Shown here: positions 17,133 through 26,810 of the stretch, in pieces
Layout of the letters: every line of letters starts with the position of its first letter
Position numbering within the stretch: the first letter of the stretch is position 1
Source of the DNA: Seminavis robusta
Taxonomy: Eukaryota; Bacillariophyta; Bacillariophyceae; Naviculales; Naviculaceae
Assembly: GCA_903772945.1 (NCBI GenBank)
Contig: CAICTM010001443.1
Coordinates: 1-29,155 of the forward strand
Reading direction: 5' to 3'
Length of the DNA: 29,155 bases
Made by a program: the position numbers and the translations under genes
The notes under the pieces: model-generated
Told to the model about the DNA's origin: nothing
Seen by the model: only the letters and a program-made list of their open reading frames with translations
The model's database searches: none

Positions 17133-20092
17133 TCACAGATCATTGGAACAGGCACAATCACATCCACAGACCAAGGTAGAACAGTCAAAGCTCATGGAAC
17201 AAAGTAAGCCTGGAGCAGAGAAAAGATCATAGGAGCAAGAGGAGTTTGGAGGAAGCAGAGCTCTTTGGGAATGGTTCCTTCTAAACCATTGCTGCCAGAA
17301 ATGTTTCGAGAGGCAAGGTTCTTGACAAAGGTATCAAATGGAAATGACCCAATCAACAGAGGTAGACTTGATAGATCAAGTTCCCTCAACTGTTCAATTC
17401 ATCCCAGTTTTGAGGGGACAACCCCACCTAGGGAGTTGTTGCGCAGATTCAGAACCTGCAAAGACGACATCAAACCAAACTCACTGGGAATAGAGCCTGT
17501 AATGTTACAGTCATTGAGCTACAGACCAAAAAAGTCTGTCAACTGTCCCAGCTCACTGGGCAGGGGGGCATCAAATTCATTGCTTCTCAGGCTCATTTCT
17601 TTCATTCGAGTCAGCAACCTAAGCTCACTGGGCAATTGACCGGAAAAGGCATTTCCCCAAAGGTAAAATATTTCCATGTTGGTCAACAATAAGTTTCTAG
17701 AAGTACTCAGTTCCAATACCCAAGTAGTGGACTGGATCTCGCTGAAACCCTTCCTCAGGGACAGCGGTAGTCAGGCAGTTCAGGGAGCCTTGTCGTGCCT
17801 CAGGAGTGTTCCACACCTCCAGTAGGCACCCAAACCAAGGACTTGGCCCTGTCAGTCAGACAGGAGGGCCAGCAGAGCTCTCTGCTGGGCCCTTTGGGCC
17901 AGCTCACCTCAGGAGCTGGGGGCCTTCGTTATTCAATCGTGCAGTGGCAGTCTGGGAACAGTACTATCTGCTACCTCCTACTGCTTCTGCCCGGCCTCAA
18001 CAGGATTGGTATCAACTGCTGCGGTATCAATGGGGCTACAAGCTAATCAGGATCGGTCTCAATCTTTCGTACTATTTTCTTAACTATGGTAGAAAGGACG
18101 ATCCTTTCTTGCTGCTTTGCTGGAGATAAGCCAGCTGTGGGTGCTGGAGCTGTAGGCCAGCATAGCTGTTGGAGCTATCTCTGACGGGATCCAGAGCTCT
18201 CGCTCCTAGACTTTATCGGTCAATAGCCCAAGCTCCGAGGGGATGGGACCTGTAAGAGAGTTTCTGGGTGCTTGAAAATCAGTCAGACTGGTCAGCAATC
18301 CAATCTCCGTTGGCAATTTCCCCAAAGCCACAAGCTACCCATGCTGGTCAAAAGCCCAAGCTCCGAAGGGATGGGACCGGTAAGAGAGTTTTCGGATGCA
18401 AGAACTTCAACCATGCCGGTCAGCAATCCAATCTCACTTTGCAGTTGACCGGAAAAGTCATTTATCGAATAACCCATGAACCTTAAGTTTTCCATAGTGA
18501 AGAGCTCAGATGGTAACATGTCAGCTGGAGTGCCGCTAATATTGTTACGTGGCAGACTCAATACCAACAGATCAGGCAAAAGCACAATCTCTGGTGGAAC
18601 ATGGGGAGTAAGCCTATCAAGTTGTAAATTCGTAATAAACAGATTTTGGAATCTGTCGTCTTGATTGCATGGGTTAAGCTTGTAAGCAAGATCGCCATCT
18701 TGGTACTTGCCACCAGGAAACCACCCAAACTCACTGGAAAACCACAAACACTCATTCTCAAGTCTGCCCTCATCTTGCAGCCAATTCTCCTTGTTTCTGT
18801 CTGGCCAGCTGAGCCCCTCAAAGGCATAGAAAAAAGTTGCCAGAACAAAGAGTTGCTTCTTCCTCCATTCAGGTAGGTTGGTCAGATTTTGGTGATTGGA
18901 CAGCCACCACCAAGCCTCGTATTGAGGGGTGCTGCTATTGCCAATGTTTGCCTGGGTGGTGCTTGGGAGTTCCATCAGAAGCAGGTCCAAATATCCAGTT
19001 GGAGCCATGGAAGGGACTCCGGAGGGTTCCATGGATAGGTAGACTGTGGGGGTCTCTGTTGCCAATATTATTTCACTCTTCCTTGTGGAAAGACCCGCCC
19101 CAATACCAGTCCCAAGAACCAATAGAGAGACAGCAATGATAGCACATCCAATTCTTCTGCATTGCTGCTCTTTTTGTTCCTTGACGGACTGCCTTTCTAG
19201 AGTTTCCGGGTCAACTTGGTGAGCTTGTGGAAGCATTAGGTCATTGCTGGGGTCTTCTGTCAGTGGTGTGGCTTCTACCAACCCAGCATTTGGATCACCG
19301 ATGGGAGTGGTTGCTGGAGCCATTGATGGGTCCAATGGTTGTTGTTCATCCCGATGGGCACCATTGTCTTCTTCGGCAAACATCTCTTGATTGGAAGCCG
19401 GCACTCCTTGCTCCTGCGATTGAATCTGCAGTGCTAGTGAAGACGGTTGTGGCATCAATGGTTGAGAGGATGGTTCCGGTGTCACTTGGTTTTCATTGGG
19501 GTCTTGCTGGTGCTGTTGGCTCTCGGTATACTGGTGCAGAGCACTAAGAGTCAACACTTCGTCTTCGGGGCGTAGTTCAAATTCAGCCGCTTCATCATCC
19601 TGTGCTGACGTCTGAATCTGCAGTTCTCCCCTGCCAGTGGCCAACTGTGGTGGCAGTGCAGGAACTGTCTCCTCCAATAGTGAAGCTGGTTGTGCCATCA
19701 ATGTTTAGATGATGGCTCTGATGTCACATGGTTTGCATCGGGGTCTTGCTGGTGCTGTTGGCTCTCCATAGCCATATGTGTCAATGCTTCATCTCCGGGG
19801 AGCAGTTCCCGTTGAGCCTCTTCATCATTAGAGTCATCCTGTAATAGGGTGTGTCTGACATTGGCTGTTTGGTTCTTGCCAAGACCCCTGAACCTAGCAA
19901 TACCTTGACCTGCGGTGTCATCACTGAATGACTGCTGAGTGCGTTTGGTTCCTCTGACTGAGTGTAGCTTTGTCTCCAAGTCTTCTTGAGTCCTGTGCAA
20001 CCCATGCTTGTTGCTGTTGCTGGTGGCTTATGACGGTGGTGAGTTATTGTTGGAAGGGGGTCTTCCAAACCTTCCTCATCTAAGAAGCGCAT
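17133..20092 (-). pseudogene. Broken membrane-anchored leucine-rich-repeat protein gene
   Basis: Pieces of one LRR protein lie in order but in different frames. The 5' part runs from about 20092 or 20000 to 19698 and ends at a stop caused by an apparent one-base deletion near 19703. The longest piece (19698-18292) has an acidic Gln/Pro-rich region, a transmembrane helix at its residues 183-203 (IGCAIIAVSLLVLGTGIGAG), an LRR N-cap-like segment (WPDRNKENW, CLWF), and plant-type LRRs with xLxGPIPSELGLLT. Near 18320 the frame shifts and continues as LPTEIGLLTSLTDF to about 18205. After a non-LRR stretch, repeats resume at 17716-17519 (LPSELRLLTRMKEMSLRSN). Further frame changes lead to a Cys-rich tail (CSTLVCGCDCACSNDL) ending at 17133. 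Such proteins are receptor-like without a kinase. With several disruptions this copy is unlikely to make a full protein, though introns or assembly errors could explain some breaks. Confidence 0.8.
17735..18205. mobile_element. Probable insertion inside the LRR pseudogene
   Basis: Between two LRR blocks that should be nearly continuous lie about 470 bases with no LRR coding in any frame and a different base composition. They include a near-palindrome at about 17868-17892 (GGCCAGCAGAG and CTCTGCTGGGCC) and repeated CCTCAGG words. A solo LTR or small non-autonomous element is possible. The exact ends and any target duplication are not resolved. Confidence 0.35.
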
Positions 20093-20103
20093 AATGGGGT
20101 AGC
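20079..20103. repeat. 25-bp inverted copy, left member
   Basis: The plus strand from CATCTAAGAAG to ATGGGGTA is repeated exactly in the opposite orientation at 21908-21932. On the minus strand this copy encodes the first residues of the MRFLDEE open frame, but the other copy is read in the opposite sense as SKKRIMGY-like sequence. Confidence 0.85.
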
Positions 20104-20760
20104 GCGAAAACAGTGAGGTCGGTTACACATTTGGTAGGTCAGTCGATGGTAAGGTTACCAATTGATAAGCCCTCTTCCTGAATTGGCAACCATGGTTACC
20201 AGTTCATGAGGGAAGGGTATCAAACAGAGACCTAGCAATGCTATTGAATCCACAAGGTCTCTACTAGCGTAATGGGTATGGTCTATCTAATGCAATCGCA
20301 TGGTCTTTTGGTTGGTGATCGGCGTTCTATCTAGTTAATCTATCTTATCGTACGAAACGTCGTCGTCGACTTAGCCAAATCCTCGAAACTGACTTGGTGC
20401 ATACAGGAAAATGGGTATCGTCACAGGAATCACCAACCAAACACTAGGAAATAACACTGGAGGGATGAATCCAGTAGTAGGATCCACTCTCCTCTGTGCG
20501 TTTCGAGTTGTCGTGTAGCCTCCTCCTCTTGTTGCCATTCAATGACTCGACGACGATCCTCCGTTCATGCTGTTGATAGGGCTGGAGTTAACAGAGCCTC
20601 CTCCGTAGTTGCAATCGATCGGTAGCAGCCTCTTCCTCTCTTGTTATCTGTCGCGATCGACCGTCCACAATGGTAATTCATCGGCCGTCGGCAGTGCAGC
20701 AGAGAAAACAACAAATAGATATGAGTTTTGCTTTCTGTGCTCAACTGAAGAAAACCGGTG

Positions 20761-21190
20761 ACTTACCCTTGTTATTCAAATTGCACCAACTTGGCCGTCA
20801 TGGGCCGAGAACTGACTGCCATCCCATGGTCCATAGGATTCAATGAGGGATGGCTTTCGAATCTACACCGGAGACAGCCAGCTTGAGTGAGGCTTGGATA
20901 ACAGAGATAATAGATTAATAGAGGTGCGACCGATTGATTCGAATAATAAAACAACTCACCTACTGTTGATGGCCGAGATCTGACTGCCTGCCCATGGTCC
21001 ATAGAAATGAATGAGGGATGGCTTTCGCATCTACACCTGTAACAAACACTCTTGATAATAGGCTTACCTCGAATCGATTCGATCGATTGGCCGATTGGAT
21101 AAAGCACTCACCATTGTTGTCGGCCAAGCTTGGATTTCTCTCCTATTTACCATAGGAATACAATGAGGGAGAGAAGTCAGTGCTGCGCCT
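20761..21190 (-). repeat. Three tandem exon-like repeats (unit about 150-195 bp)
   Basis: Copies lie at about 20769-20873, 20961-21044 and 21113-21190. On the minus strand, copies 1 and 2 read CESHPSFISMDHG-like and FESHPSLNPMDHG-like peptides in one frame, followed by AVxSRPxT. The third copy is diverged. On the minus strand each copy is followed by a splice-donor-like word (GGTAAGT, GGTGAGT, GGTGAGT), and copy 2 is preceded by a TTACAG acceptor-like word. They may be duplicated exons of an unrecognised gene or a decayed repeat. Confidence 0.6.
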
Positions 21191-21282
21191 TCAATAATTA
21201 CTCACTTGATAATAGACTTACCCGTAATAGTACATATGGTAGCAGCGATCACCGCTCCTCCACCATTGTGTTGCTGTTTTAA

Positions 21283-21343
<61 letters not shown>

Positions 21344-21344
21344 G
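21283..21344. repeat. Trinucleotide microsatellite (TTG)n
   Basis: About 20 uninterrupted TTG units. On the minus strand it makes a poly-Thr open frame and on the plus strand poly-Val; both are artefacts. Confidence 0.97.
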
Positions 21345-21907
21345 GTCGAGGGAGAGGCTGCTTTTCGAAGAAGAGCGCAGCCGGGCAGGCTGTTCCGTGA
21401 AGTCTGTTTGAATATTTTACTGTGAAAAGAGAGTACTCTCCAATGACACGTCCCAAAACAGCTTGCCCTCCTTCTAAATCTAAGTCCACCTTGAGGAACA
21501 GAAGCAGCGCCACATCCAAACCAAGGGCTTATTTCCTCACCAATAGAGGCTTCTCCTCTTACAGAGCAAAGAATCCACCCTTGTACACGGCCAAATAGCC
21601 AAGCAAAGACATGCTCCCGCTACCCAAACAGCAATGAGGTTACCAACCAGTTCCAACCCAAGGTTGGACCTTGTACATTCAGGTATCCAATGGCTACCCA
21701 ATCTAGAAGGTATAAGTAATCAAACTGAAGGTCAAAACTGTCAGGTAACCTGAGGGATCCTCAATAGGAATGGATGCCATTACCCAATCAGCATGCTGTT
21801 TGCTTACCAAAGAGGAGCTTAGGAGCTGAAATTGGAAGCAATAGCCTACTAATCTAAACCAACTGGGTACGGAAAAGGCAGGTAAGGACCATCCAGATTC
21901 AAAAATA

Positions 21908-21932
21908 CCCCATTATGCGCTTCTTAGATGCT
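21908..21932. repeat. 25-bp inverted copy, right member
   Basis: Exact reverse complement of 20079-20103. It lies at the 3' end of the truncated LRR N-terminal fragment, next to a copy of the 44-base repeat that encodes the ELANKIAAQQ segment. Confidence 0.85.
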
Positions 21933-22488
21933 TGTTGAGCAGCAATCTTGTTGGCCAGTTCTTCAGGAGTTCGTCCCAGTCCCTTTTGGGTTGGGTTGTT
22001 GCTTCTTGCTGCCTCGAGATCTCCATGGTACTGGTAGCTTCTATTGACGCTGCTGTTGGTGGTGGCTTGTGACGGTGGTGGGTTATTGTTGAAAGGGGGT
22101 CTTCAAACCTTCCTTGTTGAGCAGCAATCTTGTTGGCCAGTTCTTCAGGAGTTCGTCGCAGCCCCTTTTGCTTGGTGTTGTCGCTTGTGGCTGCTATGGT
22201 TTCCTCGAGATCTCCACGACCACTCCCATTGCTTCTGCTATCACTCATGTTACTGCTGGTGGTGATTTGTGACTGCGGTGGGTTATCGTTGGAAGGGTGC
22301 CTTCCAAACCTTCCTTGTTGAGCAGCAATCTTGTTGGCCAGTTCTTCAGGAGTTTGTCCCTTTTGGTTCGTGTTGTTGCTTGTCACTGCTGCCATCTCCT
22401 CGAGATCTCCATGGTCACTTCTGATGCTGCTGCTATCGCTCATGTTGCTATGATATTGTGCGGTCTCTGTATATACTCTGTTATCCAT
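21913..22488 (-). pseudogene. Truncated N-terminal fragment of the LRR-family gene, with internal repeats
   Basis: The ATG at 22488 starts MDNRVYTETAQYHSNMSDSSS. The 191-residue frame holds repeats of a module: SNMSDS, then DLEE, then a Thr/Asn stretch, then TPEELANKIAAQQGRF. Two are intact, and a third is encoded in another frame (RTPEELANKIAAQQASKKRIMGY) after a frameshift near 21990. EDPLSTITHHRHKPP matches EDPLPTITHHRHKPP at the 5' end of the LRR pseudogene to the left (about 20030-20070), so both belong to one family. No transmembrane or LRR part follows. It is a stranded 5' end, possibly still transcribed. Confidence 0.7.
21932..22358 (-). repeat. Three copies of a 44-bp coding repeat at 180-200 bp spacing
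   Basis: The sequence TTGTTGAGCAGCAATCTTGT and the 24 bases after it begin at 21932, 22114 and 22315 on the plus strand. On the minus strand it encodes TPEELANKIAAQQ. The regions between copies (GGTGGxTTGTGAC, GGGTTATxGTTG) are also related, so the whole 180-200-bp unit has been tandemly duplicated. Confidence 0.9.
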
Positions 22489-22801
22489 CTCCTCCTTGGC
22501 TTATTTGTGTGCTCATCGCTTCTTGTCTCTCGGCCATCAAGCTGCATGCCGAGGCATTCTCGAAATCTGAATCAGTGCGGGAAAGCCTGTACTTTGAGAC
22601 TTTCTTAAACTCGTGTTGACTCAATACCAGCCGATACCTGCTGGCCTGTCACTCTAAGGAACAGTGTCTCGTAGCACCAGAGCTTTTCCTGCAGCACTGC
22701 GATCTTTTGCTGACATGCTGACACCCTCTCCATGCCTGGTCTCTCTGACTGTAGAGAAAACAAATACTAAATAGATACGTTCAGGAGCGAGGGGGGCGAA
22801 G
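22489..22801. other. Short gap between LRR fragment and retroelement remnant
   Basis: About 310 bases that include the upstream flank of the LRR fragment and possible 3' untranslated sequence of the retroelement remnant. No feature is recognised. Confidence 0.35.
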
Positions 22802-24367
22802 CTAGAGGCAAAGCAGTGGCTGCGGTGGTGGGCGGCTGTTGTGGTGGGCGTACGGGGAGAGCAATGAGGACGCGAGCAGGGCAAAAAAGGGGGGCAGGGA
22901 AGGGGGGTGCAGGGAGGAAAACCAGGAAGGAGAAGGGAGCAAAATTAGCGGAAGAGTGCAAGTGCACCATCGGAATCCCAGAGAGAACGACGGTAGCTCA
23001 TTGTGCCAGCTGGGACACGAGAGGTGGCGGGCCCAAAGAATAGCTAGGCTGAGCCGAGCATTAACGTAGCCACGCACCACGGAGTAAGGGTGTTCCCACT
23101 TTGCAGCGAGCAAAGCGGAAATACGTTTCGCGAGTGCCTCAGCTTTGGTCCCAAGGAGACCATCAGCAGAGACAACAAACGGAGTAAAGTGGCGGCGTTG
23201 GGAAAGACAGGCGTCGAGATACTTGCGTTTCTTGTCACGTTCGCCATTGCGAAGGACCTTGTCAGGATCCTTGCGACAGTGAGAAGCAGCATCAAGATTG
23301 ATGACACGAACATCAATTATGCCGTCAGTTCCTCGTTGCCAGAGGCCACGGATAAGGAGATCACCTCGTTCCTCGGATGTGGTGAGAACTACAGGAGAGT
23401 CGCTGGAAGGTGAAGCATCCGTAGCTGCAGAGCGACTGAGTTGGATACGGGGTTCGTCGCGAACTGCAGATGGGATGAAGGCCTTGGCAGCGAGATCACC
23501 GAGTTCATCACGCACTTCATTGTGGCGTTGGAGAACCAAGCCGCCCTTGGTACAGGAAAGGGCGTGAGTGACACTGAAGCGCTCTCCACAGCCATCACAG
23601 TGGCTGGGAAGATCAGAGGGGCTCCGATCGTAGCGCAAGTGCAAAGCATCGCGGAATTCCTGGGCAGCGAGAACAGTGCCATTTTCTGGCACTGGAACCA
23701 CATGAAGCCAGGCACCAGTCTCCGGGGCGCGCTTCACAACAGAACAACTGGAACGTGGCAAGGTACCTAAGACCTTGTGCAGGTTCACAGCAGCTGCAGC
23801 TTCACGGCGAGCGCGAAGAGCCTAACGACCATCAGACACTGTCTGACGGTGATCCGCAATGCGGAATTCTTCGGAGGGATCACACAGGCTAGCTGTGATC
23901 ACACTGCAGATGTCCTGACTAGCACTACGATTTTCATCGATAGTGCTAGTGGGATTGGGAAGAGCTAGGCCAGCTGCTTTGACTGGCAAGCTGGTGAGTT
24001 GGCGGGCGGGAAGCTCCGAAGGAGCAACACCAAAAAGTGCTGGGAGGAAGGTGTTGGCGATAGCGGCCTCGATGGCTGCAAAGGAATCGGCAGAGCACCT
24101 TGTCACCCGTAGCACAAACTGCCATTTGTGCTGCAGAGACTTCTGCAAGCCACAGTAAGCAGATTGGGGGTATTTCGAGCAGACTTCAGAGAGAAGTACT
24201 ACAGAATGTTCCCACTCACGGGTTTGGGATTCCAGCCAGGGTGTGAACTCTGACGCAATGCCTACGAAGCCACCCAAATAACGTGAACCAAGCGTTATAG
24301 ATACCCATTTTCGCTGTTGCTGGCAACACTTGGGTGGGGGTGCGCGGTGTTGGCTGGTCGCAGAAAG
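22802..24367 (-). pseudogene. 5'-truncated retroelement polyprotein remnant (C-terminal half)
   Basis: One minus-strand frame is open from 24367 to 22802 except for a single TAG at 23824-23822. The upstream part (SRYLGGFVGIASEF, LQHKWQFVLRV, FLPALFGVAPSEL, LPVKAAGLALPNP) and the downstream part match the C-terminal region of a widespread class of eukaryotic reverse-transcriptase proteins: AQEFRDALHLRYDR, a CDGC-x8-HALSC zinc motif, then RHNEVRDELGDLA. Further on, DVRV, NGERDKKRKYLDAC and FTPFVVSADG resemble a PD-(D/E)xK-type nuclease. No reverse transcriptase core (YxDD) is present, so the copy is 5'-truncated, as expected for target-primed insertion. No ATG suits the frame. After about residue 22990 the translation becomes Pro/Ser-rich and non-homologous, so the native end may have been lost. 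The precise retrotransposon clade is not resolved. Confidence 0.75.
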
Positions 24368-24698
24368 TCATAAATCAATGCTTGGCTGGGGTTCGTGCTC
24401 TACCGGCGCGGTCTGAGAGTTTTCTACAAGCTAGCTAGGGAGTAAAGAAGTAAGTTAGAGGGAGGTTATGACCTTCGCCATCAGCGCTTAGCTGCTATGA
24501 TATGTTGAAAGATCGAGGATGGTGATCTTTCCAGGTTGGATACGACTGATTATTTCGAAACCGACAGCTTGCTTTTCGTCCTTTGGCCTCGCGGGATGAT
24601 TGCAGCGCACGCTGCGACGGAACAAACCAAGGCGACTTGTTCTTGGAAGCAAAGCCCCCCAAAAGGGAGCCAGGTATTGTTGTAGAGCTGTGACTCTT
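24368..24698. other. Intergenic, no recognised feature
   Basis: About 330 bases that may include 3' untranslated sequence of the myristoylated-protein gene. Nothing is recognised. Confidence 0.4.
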
Positions 24699-25658
24699 TC
24701 ATGCCGCCAGTGCTTCTTGGCGTCGTCGAATGCTATTGGTAGTCGTGGTAGTATTGCCATTCCTCTGATTGTCAACACTACTGTGATTGTTGGCATCCAT
24801 AGCACTCCAAGAACTGAGCATGTCGGAGGGTTCCTCCACTGCAGTGTCGTCGTTGTTGACACTGTAACTGTAATCTTCCAGGTCGTGGACCCCCATATCC
24901 GAGTCACTCGCGTAGGAGAGCGTAAACCAGGAGTCTGCCCGGGCGAGCATGGGTCGTCGGTTGGCGGTTGTCTTGTTGGAGGAGGGAGGCATACGAAGGG
25001 CTGGTCGACTGTTGGTCTTTTTGGTTACGAAAGAAGAAGAAGGAGTTGTACTGCTGGAGTAGCAGCTTTGGTTGGCTGCGAGACGACGTGATGCTTCTCG
25101 TTCCAGTTCTTGTCGTCGGGCTGATTGGTATGCCAGAGTAGATCTTCGGTGTGCCTGAGGAGGAGAGCAAGGATGGTACAGTACAAGTATAGTAGTTAGC
25201 AAAGGCTGCAAAAAGAAGAGGTGCCTGGATAGCTACGTGGCTGCAAAGATAGGTACTATTAATACACTGTATGCACTTACCGAGTCTGAGAGTTGCTGGT
25301 TGACATTCGTCTTGGCGCTTTCAGTAGTGACAGTGACGGGGGCCACTGGAGCGGAGGATGGTTCTGTGGTCTTTTGGACTTGTATTCTGGTACTCTTCTT
25401 CTTAGCCATGAGTGGCATCACTTGCGTGGAATGAGATGTCTCGGAACAGTCAGGGATTCCCCAATCATTCGATAGCCGAGCCGCGGTGCAAGTAGTGCTG
25501 GCAGTCACCGAAGACGAAGGGGAGGACGAATTGGGGCACTTTGTCCTGCAGGGCTTGCTGCCATCAAGACTACTGCTCTTCACGCATTCACGGTGATCAT
25601 TATGGTGGCACTCTTCCTCCACGGGGTGAGAAACTTGCAAGGATTGGCATTGGCCCAT
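24699..25658 (-). CDS. Predicted N-myristoylated protein of unknown function (two exons)
   Basis: Exon 1 is 25658-25281 and exon 2 is 25154-24699, giving 277 residues. The intron (25280-25155, 126 bases) has a GTAAGT donor and a CTCCTCCTCAG acceptor and falls between codons. The start MGQCQSLQ fits the N-myristoylation consensus (Gly2, Ser6), and Cys4 is a candidate palmitoylation site, so membrane attachment is likely. The rest is Ser/Thr-rich and mostly disordered, with His/Cys clusters (EEECHHNDHREC, residues 13-24) and a basic helical segment at the start of exon 2 (HRRSTLAYQSARRQELEREASRRLA). An acidic stretch (SDSDMGVHDLEDYSYSVNNDD) follows. The ATG at 25658 was chosen over an open-frame extension to 25775 because of the acylation signal. 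I recognise no family. It could be a signalling scaffold, but that is speculation. Confidence 0.68.
25155..25280 (-). other. Intron of the predicted N-myristoylated protein gene
   Basis: Donor GTAAGT, pyrimidine-rich CTCTCCTCCTCAG acceptor, phase 0, 126 bases. Both flanking exons keep their frame when joined. Confidence 0.78.
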
Positions 25659-26557
25659 GTTGAGATGGCTGAGATGTTGGGACGGGGGGAAGCTGGAAAA
25701 AGACAGGGTAAGTGTGTTTTCTTTGGTGTGGAAGAATTTTGTGGGCAGCTCTGAGAAGATAGATTGATGCATCAAAATACTAGCTAGTAGCCAGTAGCCA
25801 GATCGATCAATGCGATGGGCTATCGAGCTGCCACGCAGTACCGGTATCCATGCCGAGTCTTGGGCTACCGGTAGCTCGCACTGTCGTAGCCATCGACAAA
25901 ATCAGCAAATCTCAAAATCTCTGCTTCTTTTGATGGGTTGTCAGTTGCGAGAACCCAAGATTGACCAAGGTCACTTGCACGCCACCTGTGCACGTGAGTT
26001 TCTCTACATTGTACAATAACTCTGATACGAAAGGGACCTTTCCAAAATTGCTGGGTTCGTGACAGACACAAGGACACCACACAGTACCAGCCAGAACTGG
26101 AAGGTGAAGTAATGAATTAAATCCATTATTACGATCAGACAAGAGAGCTATCGAGTAGATGACTGCTTGGACAATCGCAGCATTCGGGGAAGTCCAACTC
26201 GATCCTTTTGGAGCTTCTTTTGGGCCGTTGAGCACTAATGAATTAAAAGCATTCAGAAAACTGAGAAAGTTCTCCTAGTCAGCGAACAGAATCGAGAAGC
26301 CCAGAAGAGTCAATGATTGCCAAAGATATACAGGGTTGACTTCTTGGTAAATCCATCGGGTCTTTTCCGATTTATCCATCCTGCATCGAGCTGGTACGGC
26401 TGAATTTGCGGAGTCGGCTTGTTAAATCCCATTATGCTCCAATTCGTCTTACCTGCTTTTGCCTACCAGGTACTATTAATAGCAGTACTGGAGTACCGCT
26501 ACGCTGTACTACTATACTCAACGTCATGTTGAGGCGTCCCGGTACCGGTAGAGGCCA
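25659..26557. other. Gene-poor region upstream of the myristoylated-protein gene
   Basis: About 900 bases with short, unconvincing open frames. The part next to 25658 should hold the promoter and leader of the minus-strand gene. No specific element is recognised. Confidence 0.4.
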
Positions 26558-26810
26558 GGGGTATGGGGCAACTATAGGATTTACCAACTTGACACGGCAC
26601 AGTAACAGTCTACATAACACAGCAGTTACGTGCAGTTACGTTATGTGCATTTACGTTAGGTGCAGTTACGTTTTACTATGGTATTTGATGTAATCGAGTT
26701 ACGTGCAGTTACGTGCCATTACGATCTGTTACGTGCAGTTACGTGTAGTTACGCATAAATACGTATTTTGAAACCCATTATCTCGAAATCCAGAAGTTGC
26801 CCCATACCCC
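26558..26810. mobile_element. MITE-like element with 16-bp perfect terminal inverted repeats
   Basis: GGGGTATGGGGCAACT at 26558-26573 has an exact reverse complement at 26795-26810. Similarity continues inward for about nine more bases (ATAGGATTT against TCTGGATTT). The 253-bp interior has no coding capacity and is dominated by an array of GTTACGTGCA-like units. Size, terminal repeats and lack of genes fit a non-autonomous DNA transposon. Bases just outside (CA before, AG after) could extend the ends to a CAGGGG hAT-like form, but I see no clear target-site duplication. Confidence 0.7.
26621..26763. repeat. Array of about ten GTTACGTGCA-like decamers
   Basis: TTACG recurs at 10-11-base intervals in two blocks (26621-26672 and 26697-26763), most often as GCAGTTACGT. 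Each full unit contains an ACGT core. It fills most of the MITE-like element. Confidence 0.9.

Larger units (their letters stand above)
20104..21912. other. Intergenic region between the two LRR fragments
   Basis: About 1.8 kb without a supported gene. It contains the three exon-like repeats (20761-21190) and the TTG microsatellite (21283-21344). The flanks 20104-20760 and 21400-21907 show nothing that I recognise. Confidence 0.4.

Noticed and set aside
21202..21519. Open frames across the TTG microsatellite (poly-Thr, poly-Val)
   Set aside because: The coding signal comes only from the trinucleotide repeat.
23090..23770. Plus-strand open frames opposite the retroelement
   Set aside because: They mirror the antisense coding of the retroelement remnant and have no homology of their own.
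26558..26810. Assigning the MITE-like element to a named superfamily
   Set aside because: The ends could be read as CAGGGG (hAT-like), but one base mismatches and no 8-bp target duplication is visible, so no superfamily is claimed.
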